A DNA stretch of 5,283 nt, taken from positions 1 to 5,283 of the forward strand of contig JBCBZE010000253.1 of NCBI GenBank assembly GCA_039815505.1, in the 5' to 3' direction. This document shows, in pieces, positions 1-5,009 of the stretch. The stretch is from CANLWN01 sp039815505 (GTDB taxonomy: Bacteria; Bacteroidota; Bacteroidia; Flavobacteriales; Flavobacteriaceae). The notes under the pieces were generated by a model. That model was not told the origin of the DNA. It ran no database searches and saw nothing but the letters and a program-made list of their open reading frames with translations. The translations under genes and the position numbers were made by a program. Within the stretch, counting starts at the first letter, position 1, and every line of letters begins with the position of its first letter.

Positions 1-110
1 GACTCTCCACCGCCATAGACCACATCAAAACTGTTGGTCTGCGAAAATCTTAAAAATCCCGGAGGTGCTAAACGCAGCATTATCTCTCCGAAGGTCACTA
101 CTTTTTTCAT
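1..110 (-). CDS. kdgK: 2-keto-3-deoxygluconate kinase, N-terminal part (cut by window edge)
   Basis: This is the first 36 codons of a PfkB/ribokinase-family sugar kinase; the rest lies beyond position 1. Reading from the ATG at 110, the protein begins MKKVVTFGEIMLRLAPPG and continues through a FLRFSQTNSFDVVYGGGE stretch. 'FGEIMLRL..PG..RF.Q...F....GG.E' is the characteristic opening of KDG kinases, covering the first beta strand and the glycine pair that contacts the sugar acid. The family phosphorylates KDG with ATP to give KDPG, the step before the KdgA aldolase. Following a DEH-reductase-like SDR and a hexuronate-type transporter fits this role exactly. The start is chosen because the family motif begins a few residues in; it is preceded by an A/T-rich stretch without a Shine-Dalgarno, as is normal in Flavobacteriia. 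Fructokinase or another PfkB kinase is possible but less likely given the motif and context. Confidence 0.88.
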   Translation of the reverse strand, partial: MKKVVTFGEIMLRLAPPGFLRFSQTNSFDVVYGGGE

Positions 111-125
111 TTAACTAATTTGATC

Positions 126-156
126 GATTACTATTGTTCTTTCTTGTTCAACCAAA
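126..156 (-). promoter_or_regulatory. weak candidate promoter for kdgK
   Basis: Read on the minus strand, a TTTG (156-153) is followed after exactly 19 nt by TAGTAATC (133-126), ending 15 nt before the kdgK start. The Bacteroidota housekeeping promoter is TTTG-N19-TAnnTTTG. The -33 box and spacing fit, but the -7 box matches only at TA and one of the last four bases. A 181-bp gap inside an otherwise tight gene string makes an internal promoter plausible; the sequence alone is weak support. Confidence 0.2.
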
Positions 157-265
157 AGCTGATCCACCTATGATGTCCATAGCCTTACCCATTATGAAGG
201 GAGTTTTGTCAGAAGCTGAATACGAGACATCAGCTTTTGCGTCAACGTTTCCTTTTCTTTTGGTT
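150..265 (-). repeat. overlapping inverted repeats in the SDR-kdgK gap
   Basis: Two inverted repeats share one arm. An 11-bp perfect pair is CAAAAGCTGAT (153-163) with ATCAGCTTTTG (229-239). A 9-bp perfect pair is AACCAAAAG (150-158) with CTTTTGGTT (257-265). In a minus-strand transcript the segment 163-150 could therefore pair with either 239-229 or 265-257 but not both. The loops are long (65 and 98 nt), so stability is uncertain. There is no T tract after the pairing, so this is not a classical terminator. It lies entirely between the SDR stop and the kdgK start. Confidence 0.45.
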
Positions 266-291
266 TACACTTAATTGTACTATCCTAAATG

Positions 292-1056
292 TTATATGCC
301 CAAAGCCTGTCCACCTCCAATTTGAATGGTTTCAGCGGTTATGAAAGAGGCATCCTTGCTCGCCAAGAAAGAAATAACACCGGCGACATCCTCCGGTTGC
401 CCCAATCTACCTAACATAATATTATTTGCCCAAGATGCAAAAACTTCAGGTTTTGTTGCTTTTATTTGGGCATGGAACGGCGTGTCAATGGTTCCCGGGG
501 AAACTGCATTTGCCCTGATGCCATATTCCGCAAGGTCTTTTGCCAACGCCCTGGTTATGGCATGGACACCAGCTTTGGACGTTCCGTATATGCCGGCTCC
601 AGGTCCACCGGCGGTCCATCCCGCATTTGACGTATAATTAATTATAGATGGGTGTTCCCCTTTCTTAAGGAAGGGGATTGCGGCTCTCGAAGCAAAAAAA
701 ACAGAATCAAGATTCAATGCCATTACCGATCGGTAAAAATCGGTGGTCATTCCTTCGAACCTGGATCTTCCGCCCAATCCGCCGGCATTGTTGACCAACA
801 CATCTATTTTACCGTATTTTTCACCAATTTTGGTAATATTGGAAGTTACAGCTTCCTCATTTGTGACATCAAAACCGCAATATTCCGATTCTATTCCTAA
901 TGCGGTAAGTTCTTCTACCCGTTGTGCTCCCGAAGTATCTTCTATACCATTTAAAATTACGGTATATCCGTCTTTACCTAACCTTTTTGCAACTTCAAAA
1001 CCAATACCTCCTGTTGCCCCTGTAACGATAGCAACCTTTCCATTGTTTTTATTCAT
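292..1056 (-). CDS. SDR-family oxidoreductase, probable DEH reductase (DEH to KDG)
   Basis: A 254-residue classical short-chain dehydrogenase/reductase, the usual length. The Rossmann motif TGATGGIG is at residues 12-19, NNAG at 89-92, and the catalytic tetrad is visible as N115, S143, Y157 and K161 (YGTSK). 'SPGTIDTPF' around 186-194 is the usual segment after beta-6, and the C-terminus ends in the common IQIGGGQ form. In alginate catabolism an SDR reduces the unsaturated monomer's open form, DEH, to KDG in the cytoplasm using NAD(P)H. The position between a hexuronate-type MFS transporter (29 bp upstream) and kdgK (181 bp downstream) supports this. After beta-2 the sequence reads LNGIED, with no basic residue of the usual NADPH-binding kind, so NADH use is possible but not shown. 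A KduD-type or gluconate 5-dehydrogenase activity is the main alternative. SDR fold is certain; substrate is inferred from neighbours. Confidence 0.9.
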   Translation of the reverse strand: MNKNNGKVAIVTGATGGIGFEVAKRLGKDGYTVILNGIEDTSGAQRVEELTALGIESEYCGFDVTNEEAVTSNITKIGEKYGKIDVLVNNAGGLGGRSRFEGMTTDFYRSVMALNLDSVFFASRAAIPFLKKGEHPSIINYTSNAGWTAGGPGAGIYGTSKAGVHAITRALAKDLAEYGIRANAVSPGTIDTPFHAQIKATKPEVFASWANNIMLGRLGQPEDVAGVISFLASKDASFITAETIQIGGGQALGI

Positions 1057-1085
1057 CGTTTAATATGTGTTTTTTTGTTTTTATA

Positions 1086-2348
1086 TTAAATATCTATGGG
1101 TTTTATTTCCTTAATTAATCCATAAACGGACAAGACCGCCAAAGGTGCCAATATGGCCAATATGATAAAGGCCGGGGTATACGACTCTGTCGTTATTATT
1201 GGAATCAACCAGTTCATTATGATTACGGAAACGGCTCCTATACTCCCTCCTAAACCAGCCAGGGCACCGACCGATTTTCCGCTTAAAAGGTCACTGGGTA
1301 TTGTTTGGATATTGCTGATGGCGAATTGAAAACCAAACAACACGATAAAAACAAAGGATACAAATTTAAGAGGTGTATCAGCAAAGGATATGGCTCCCAA
1401 TATAGCTAGGACTATAATTATTGCCCCTACGGCAATCGTTTTTTTTCGGCTAAAATCTACCGTGTTTTTCTTGATCAATTTCTGAGCATACCATCCTCCG
1501 GACAGACTTCCCAGCATGGCACCAACATAGGGGAACCAGGCGTAGTAACCAATTTCTTTTACATTAAAATTGAATTCCTTGAAAAGATAGATAGGCATCC
1601 AAAAAACAAACAGCCACCATATAGGTTCAATGAAAAAGCGAGCGGCTATTAGTCCCCAAGATTCTTTTTTGGACAGAATTTCGATTATCCCAAGCCCTTT
1701 GACCAAATTGTCGTCTTGTCTGCTCTCGTGCCTGCCGGATACGATATGCTTTTTTTCCTCTTCCGTGATCCAAGGATGTAATTTTGGCCTCTTCTTGTTC
1801 ATGATCAACCAAGGAATGATCCAAACAAAACCTAGCACACCGATAATAACGAAAGTTAATTTCCAACCATATGCCCCAAATAGTTCTGCAATTGTAGGGG
1901 CGGCAACTATGGAACCAATACCAGCACCTGCGTTGAAGATACCTTGGGCCATGGCCCGCTCCTGTACAGGGAACCACTCCGCATTGTTTTTTACCGCTCC
2001 GGGCCAGTTTCCGGCTTCCGCAACCCCTAAAAGTCCCCTAAAAATTCCTAAGGAGGCCGCACCCTTTGCAAAGAAATGCAGTACGGAAGCCAATGACCAA
2101 AAGAAAATGGATAGGACGAATCCAATTTTGGTGCCTACTTTGTCGTACACTTTGCCAGAGATAAATTTACCCGCAGCATACGTTACGGTGAAGATATTGA
2201 TAACCCAAGCATAATCAGACTCTGTCAATCCCAAGTCTTTACTCATTTCCGGCCACATTATACCCAAGGCAGATCTGTCGATATAGTTTATAATGGTCGC
2301 CAAACAAACCAGCCCGATAATCCACCATCTAAGTCCTTTTACTTTCAT
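1086..2348 (-). CDS. MFS transporter, ACS/ExuT-like, probable uptake of alginate-derived sugar acid
   Basis: A 420-residue major facilitator protein of normal length with about 12 hydrophobic segments. The N-terminus (WWIIGLVCLATIINYIDRSALGI, residues 8-30) carries the NYIDR signature of the anion:cation symporter (ACS) family, which includes hexuronate (ExuT), glucarate and phthalate transporters. The conserved loop between helices 2 and 3 is GKVYDKVGTK (65-74), and FRGLLGVAEAGNWPG (103-117) is typical of ExuT-like members. A charged cytoplasmic loop (about 184-230) separates the two halves. It would bring a monouronate such as DEH across the inner membrane by cation symport. The SDR starts 29 bp downstream with no terminator between, so the two are surely co-transcribed. 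The start is set by the ATG immediately before the first helix. Family assignment is secure; the exact substrate is inferred from the PL7, SDR and kdgK neighbours. Confidence 0.9.
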   Translation of the reverse strand: MKVKGLRWWIIGLVCLATIINYIDRSALGIMWPEMSKDLGLTESDYAWVINIFTVTYAAGKFISGKVYDKVGTKIGFVLSIFFWSLASVLHFFAKGAASLGIFRGLLGVAEAGNWPGAVKNNAEWFPVQERAMAQGIFNAGAGIGSIVAAPTIAELFGAYGWKLTFVIIGVLGFVWIIPWLIMNKKRPKLHPWITEEEKKHIVSGRHESRQDDNLVKGLGIIEILSKKESWGLIAARFFIEPIWWLFVFWMPIYLFKEFNFNVKEIGYYAWFPYVGAMLGSLSGGWYAQKLIKKNTVDFSRKKTIAVGAIIIVLAILGAISFADTPLKFVSFVFIVLFGFQFAISNIQTIPSDLLSGKSVGALAGLGGSIGAVSVIIMNWLIPIITTESYTPAFIILAILAPLAVLSVYGLIKEIKPIDI

Positions 2349-2410
2349 ATTGGTATTTCAATTTATTCTATGGATGTAAGGCTTGGTTGGCGAGTTTAAA
2401 GCCCGTATCC

Positions 2411-2440
2411 AAAACCTATAAAACCCAAAAGACCACTAAA
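2411..2440 (-). promoter_or_regulatory. candidate Bacteroidota-type promoter for the MFS-SDR unit
   Basis: On the minus strand TTTA (2440-2437) is followed after 18 nt by TAGGTTTTG (2418-2410). Against TTTG-N19-TAnnTTTG, each box is one base off and the spacer one short. Transcription would begin near 2404, giving a leader of roughly 55 nt before the MFS start at 2348. It lies in the 227-bp gap behind the repressor gene, where an own promoter for the transporter would be expected. A consensus match by eye only. Confidence 0.3.
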
Positions 2441-2463
2441 TGTAATACTTGACCTATTTTGTT

Positions 2464-2520
2464 TTACCGACCAAGGAATCGGTCGATAATTCTATTCATC
2501 AAGTTTTACTCCCTCCTTAT
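2464..2520 (-). other. possible SD-led micro-ORF (11 codons) upstream of the transporter
   Basis: On the minus strand ATAAGGAGGG (2520-2511) is an almost ideal Shine-Dalgarno sequence. Eleven bases on, an ATG at 2499 opens MNRIIDRFLGR followed by TAA at 2466-2464; an in-frame TTG directly before the ATG would shorten the spacing to 8. Strong SD sequences are uncommon in Flavobacteriia and no other gene in this window has one, which is why this is listed. The ORF also contains a 5-bp dyad (CGACC 2468-2472 with GGTCG 2481-2485). It lies upstream of the candidate MFS promoter, so it would be transcribed only from further upstream, for example by read-through from the repressor gene. No similarity is recognised; a chance purine run is quite possible. 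Confidence 0.2.
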
Positions 2521-2528
2521 TTCTTTTT

Positions 2529-2561
2529 TTGAAAACAAAATCGTGCATAAATTGTTTTCAA
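2529..2561 (-). repeat. hairpin just downstream of the GntR gene
   Basis: Perfect 10-bp inverted repeat TTGAAAACAA (2529-2538) with TTGTTTTCAA (2552-2561), separated by 13 nt and starting 14 bp after the repressor stop. On the minus strand it is followed by an A run, not a T run, so it does not look like a standard intrinsic terminator. It could slow or process the transcript between the repressor and transporter genes, or be a protein-binding dyad. The arms are A/T-rich and thermodynamically modest. Confidence 0.4.
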
Positions 2562-2575
2562 CATACTTCATCCAC

Positions 2576-3280
2576 TTATTCGGTATGATAACAATATTGA
2601 TATAACACCTTAAAGTGAACTTTCATCATTAGTTTTGCCTTCTGCGGATTTTGGTCCCTGATCGCATCAAAAATATCTTGATGCTCTTGAATACCAACGA
2701 ACGATTGATTAGAATCACAGACATGGTATTTTTCAAAATTCGTGATAATCTCAGGGGTAATAATTAGCATAAAGGTGTTCATAGAACTATTCTTACTTGC
2801 CTTGGCAATTGCCAAATGAAATAACAAATCCTCCTCCACGGCATCTTCTTTATTCAAAACCTTATTCTTGTAGGCATCAAGAGCGGATTGTAAAGACTCT
2901 AAATCTTCATCCGTCCTTCTAAGCGCAGCTAACCTGACCGTTTTAAGTTCAAGCAGAATTCTTGTTTCCACCAAGGACTTGAAATCAGGTTTCTCGAGAC
3001 CTAAAATGTCATCCATCATTCCGCTCATTGCCACCCGTCCAATTTCCGCAATGAAAGTCCCACTCTGTGGTTTGGAGTACAGAATTCCATAGAACTCAAG
3101 TTTCTGTATTGCCTCTCGGATATTGCTTCTGCTAACACCAAATTTTTCCGATAGCATTCGCTCAGATGGTAATTTGTCTCCAGGTTCTAAATTTTTGTAT
3201 TCGATTAAATCACGAAGCTCAGCAATAATTTTTTGCTGTACATCCCGTTTTTCTTTATTCGTTAAAACTTCGACTTTCAT
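2576..3280 (-). CDS. GntR/FadR-family (FCD domain) transcriptional regulator, probable alginate-locus repressor (AusR-like)
   Basis: A 234-residue regulator of the FadR subfamily of GntR, the usual length. The N-terminal winged helix-turn-helix spans about residues 12-77; LEPGDKLPSERMLSEKFGVS (31-50) and RSNIREAIQKLE (51-62) are the classic recognition helices, and GTF (74-76) is the wing. The C-terminal all-helical FCD domain (about 100-230) keeps the four metal-site residues D151, H155, H200 and H222, indicating binding of a carboxylate ligand through a metal ion. Relatives include UxuR, ExuR, LldR and the Zobellia alginate repressor AusR. KDG, DEH or a related acid is the likely effector. 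A double palindrome of the kind FadR-type proteins bind lies 17 bp before its start, suggesting autoregulation. It stands alone between gaps of 743 and 227 bp, so it probably has its own promoter. Family is certain; target genes and ligand are inferred from context. Confidence 0.92.
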   Translation of the reverse strand: MKVEVLTNKEKRDVQQKIIAELRDLIEYKNLEPGDKLPSERMLSEKFGVSRSNIREAIQKLEFYGILYSKPQSGTFIAEIGRVAMSGMMDDILGLEKPDFKSLVETRILLELKTVRLAALRRTDEDLESLQSALDAYKNKVLNKEDAVEEDLLFHLAIAKASKNSSMNTFMLIITPEIITNFEKYHVCDSNQSFVGIQEHQDIFDAIRDQNPQKAKLMMKVHFKVLYQYCYHTE

Positions 3281-3296
3281 ATACTATCTTTAAAAG

Positions 3297-3320
3297 ACCA
3301 AATTGGTTAACCAGATTGGT
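3297..3320. promoter_or_regulatory. operator-like double palindrome before the GntR gene
   Basis: Two copies of the palindrome ACCA-N3-TGGT occur 13 bp apart: ACCAAATTGGT (3297-3307) and ACCAGATTGGT (3310-3320). Between and overlapping them lies a third, perfect palindrome TGGTTAACCA (3304-3313). Short TGGT/ACCA dyads are typical FadR/UxuR-type GntR operators. The array sits 17-40 bp upstream of the repressor start at 3280, overlapping where a transcription start would be expected, so binding would block transcription. Which of the overlapping dyads is the true site cannot be told by eye. Confidence 0.65.
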
Positions 3321-3324
3321 TTGC

Positions 3325-3332
3325 TAAATTTA
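3325..3332 (-). promoter_or_regulatory. candidate -7 element for the GntR gene
   Basis: Minus-strand TAAATTTA differs from the Bacteroidota -7 consensus TAnnTTTG only at the last base. It would start transcription near 3318, inside the palindrome array, consistent with autorepression. No TTTG is found at the expected -33 distance, so support is weak. Confidence 0.22.
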
Positions 3333-3798
3333 TGAAAATAACTTCAACAATTCGTGATAGGTTTAAATTATATTAACATTATGTTTTTGTAGTAAATAAA
3401 TACCAATGACCAACCTACGTACGACCTGCAGCCCAATCCCCTAAAAACAAACTCAAATATATATTACCATACAATGACACCTTCATTACGCCTGTATTTG
3501 GAACGTTATTTCCATTGCTTTAGTTTCCTACATTATAGGTGTCCTAAGCAAAGAATTGGATATTAACTATCCCTATCACGACTACCAACGGTCTTATTTT
3601 AAATCCTTTGGTATTCAATTGGTTTCAAAAGTTGTTTTAATCGCTTCCCTACCTAATGGGCATACCATTGATTTATTTCGTTTATAACACATCTTTAGCA
3701 AGTTCTTAAAAGGAATTCATTATTTTTGAGTTCTTCAAATTTGCGCTTAGATGCGTATTTGTCGAATTTTACTTCCCTCCAAAAGAAGTAATCTTTTT

Positions 3799-3829
3799 AA
3801 AAGGATAGGCGTGCACCTATCCTTTTTTT
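3799..3829 (+). terminator. intrinsic-terminator-like hairpin, T tract on the plus strand
   Basis: AAAAGGATAGG (3799-3809) pairs perfectly with CCTATCCTTTT (3816-3826) across a 6-nt loop, and the right arm runs on into a 7-T tract (3823-3829). This is the form of a rho-independent terminator for plus-strand transcription. Read on the minus strand the stem is followed by only four Ts, all within the stem, and then A residues, so it would be weaker there, though it could still help to end the PL7 transcript about 195 bp after its last codon. No plus-strand gene is recognised upstream of it. Confidence 0.6.
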
Positions 3830-3958
3830 ATATGCAAAGCTTTATCATTTCATGTTCTTTAGTTATATATATTTGACGACAATCTCTTTGATATGTATGA
3901 AATAGCCTGTATTGCTGCTAGATGAACAAGGATATATTGTTTATTTTTCCGTAGTTTA

Positions 3959-3996
3959 CAAAGACTGTTGACCCAAACAGTGATTAACAGTCTTTG
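3959..3996 (-). terminator. stem-loop behind the PL7 lyase gene (possible 3' end structure)
   Basis: Perfect 11-bp inverted repeat CAAAGACTGTT (3959-3969) with AACAGTCTTTG (3986-3996), loop 16 nt, starting 27 bp after the PL7 stop codon. An extra AACAGT copy (3976-3981) inside the loop can pair instead with ACTGTT (3964-3969), giving a smaller alternative hairpin. Position suggests a 3' end or mRNA-protecting structure for the lyase transcript, but no T tract follows on the minus strand, so it is not a textbook intrinsic terminator. Confidence 0.4.
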
Positions 3997-4023
3997 ACCT
4001 AACTAAACTAACTCAAATACAAA

Positions 4024-4998
4024 TTAATGCTCAACCCATAAGGTATAAAATTTAACCCTCGCAAATGCATCTAAATCCGTTGTCTGCAGGTAATTCCCTG
4101 CTTTAAAATAATTTTCAAAAACTCCCCATTTATTCATACTCTCATTCTCAAAAACAACTGACTCTTCATTATTTAAAATAACTTCCATTCTACCTTGCCT
4201 TAACTTAACTTCTAGCGAAAATTTATTAAAGCCCACTTCTTGTTCAAAATTAAAACCATCATCATCTGTCCAAGCATCCGTATACAGCAAATCTGTTCCA
4301 ACGGTGTTCTCGTCTTTCAGGATTTTGCTCTTTACCCTAACTATTCCGTTTTGCCAATAAATTTTTAGGACCGGAGGGGCGTTATTATCATCTTCCCCTA
4401 TCAAATCTCGTTGTTCATTGGTTAACCTGCCATGTATCTGCATGATAATTGTTCGATGGTATTTTCCCTCACCATCTCTGGATATATCATCCATTGCCAA
4501 TTCTCCACGAATTCTTCCGCCTTGGGCAAAAGTCCAGTTGGTACTATTACTTCCCGGTGTCATTTGCTCTCTTAATTCCGTTCTAGACCTAGTTGAATTT
4601 GGAGTCGTTACCCCTGGATACGTATAAAAAACCAATGCGCCATCGGTTGAATCATTGTACATGAACGGTAGCAATGTTTCGTTGGTAGCATAGTCCATAA
4701 TATCTGGAGGCTCAACCTCTATGGGCCTACCATTGTCCCCTATGGGCAGTGTTATCTTCCAATTACTTAGATCAATGTCAGGTAAAATAAAAGAATCATC
4801 CTCTCCGGTATCGGTTTCGCCTTCTTCAGAGTCATCCGGTAGCGTTTCTCCCTCATTCTCCGATGAGCTGTCATCCCCTGTTGTCCATACAAGCGGTTCC
4901 TCTTTATTATCCTCTTTTCCGTTACATGAAAGAAAAACGAAAAACCCTAGTATCGCAAATACCTGAACGAAATGGAGTTGTACTTTACTTTTTTTCAT
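4024..4998 (-). CDS. PL7 alginate lyase, surface lipoprotein
   Basis: A 324-residue secreted polysaccharide lyase. Residues 1-24 are a lipoprotein signal peptide (KK, hydrophobic core, FLS) ending at lipidated C25. The next residues, NGKEDNKEE, resemble the K-acidic export signal that sends Bacteroidota lipoproteins to the cell surface. An acidic, Ser/Gly-rich linker (about 33-70) leads into a single PL7 domain (about 75-324), beginning DLSNWKITLPIG. All three PL7 signatures are intact: RSRTELR (137-143), QIH (187-189) and YFKAGNYLQ (297-305). The catalytic Arg, Gln187/His189 and Tyr303 are present, so it should be active by beta-elimination. QIH rather than QVH is associated with activity on guluronate-containing blocks; that is a tendency, not proof. 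The upstream PL7 paralogue stops 11 bp before its ATG, so the two share a transcript. Endo or exo action cannot be decided from the sequence. Confidence 0.94.
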   Translation of the reverse strand: MKKSKVQLHFVQVFAILGFFVFLSCNGKEDNKEEPLVWTTGDDSSSENEGETLPDDSEEGETDTGEDDSFILPDIDLSNWKITLPIGDNGRPIEVEPPDIMDYATNETLLPFMYNDSTDGALVFYTYPGVTTPNSTRSRTELREQMTPGSNSTNWTFAQGGRIRGELAMDDISRDGEGKYHRTIIMQIHGRLTNEQRDLIGEDDNNAPPVLKIYWQNGIVRVKSKILKDENTVGTDLLYTDAWTDDDGFNFEQEVGFNKFSLEVKLRQGRMEVILNNEESVVFENESMNKWGVFENYFKAGNYLQTTDLDAFARVKFYTLWVEH

Positions 4999-5009
4999 TT
5001 AATCGGATA

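Larger units (their letters stand above)
3281..4023. other. 743-bp intergenic region without a convincing gene
   Basis: The part next to the repressor (3281-3332) holds its operator and probable promoter. From about 3333 to 3790 I see no gene on either strand: open stretches lack starts or are under about 30 codons, apart from a start-less 69-codon plus-strand frame at 3478-3684 that is discussed as a possible relic. At 3799-3829 there is a hairpin with a T tract on the plus strand, and at 3959-3996 a hairpin behind the PL7 gene. A plus-strand TATATTTG at 3868-3875 fits the -7 consensus but has no -33 partner and leads into no plus-strand gene. No tRNA, CRISPR or insertion-sequence ends were seen. 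Confidence 0.6.

Noticed and set aside
326..1063. Plus-strand open frames opposite the SDR gene
   Set aside because: They mirror an SDR with all catalytic motifs intact and show no family features of their own.
1630..2214. 194-codon plus-strand open frame opposite the transporter gene
   Set aside because: It is antisense to a well-supported MFS gene, and its translation is rich in Pro, Ser and Lys with no recognisable domain; it is a shadow of the opposite strand.
2466..2486. ACCGACC...GGTCGAT dyad as a second repressor operator
   Set aside because: Its half-sites are spaced 8 nt apart and do not match the ACCA-N3-TGGT layout seen before the repressor gene.
3478..3687. 69-codon plus-strand open frame as a real gene
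   Set aside because: It begins right after a TGA, has no ATG and no ribosome binding site. In DNA this AT-rich an open run of this length is roughly what chance gives across six frames of the gap. Kept only as a possible relic.
3868..3875. Plus-strand TATATTTG as a promoter
   Set aside because: It fits the -7 consensus but has no -33 TTTG at the right distance and leads only into antisense of the lyase gene; such matches are common in AT-rich DNA.
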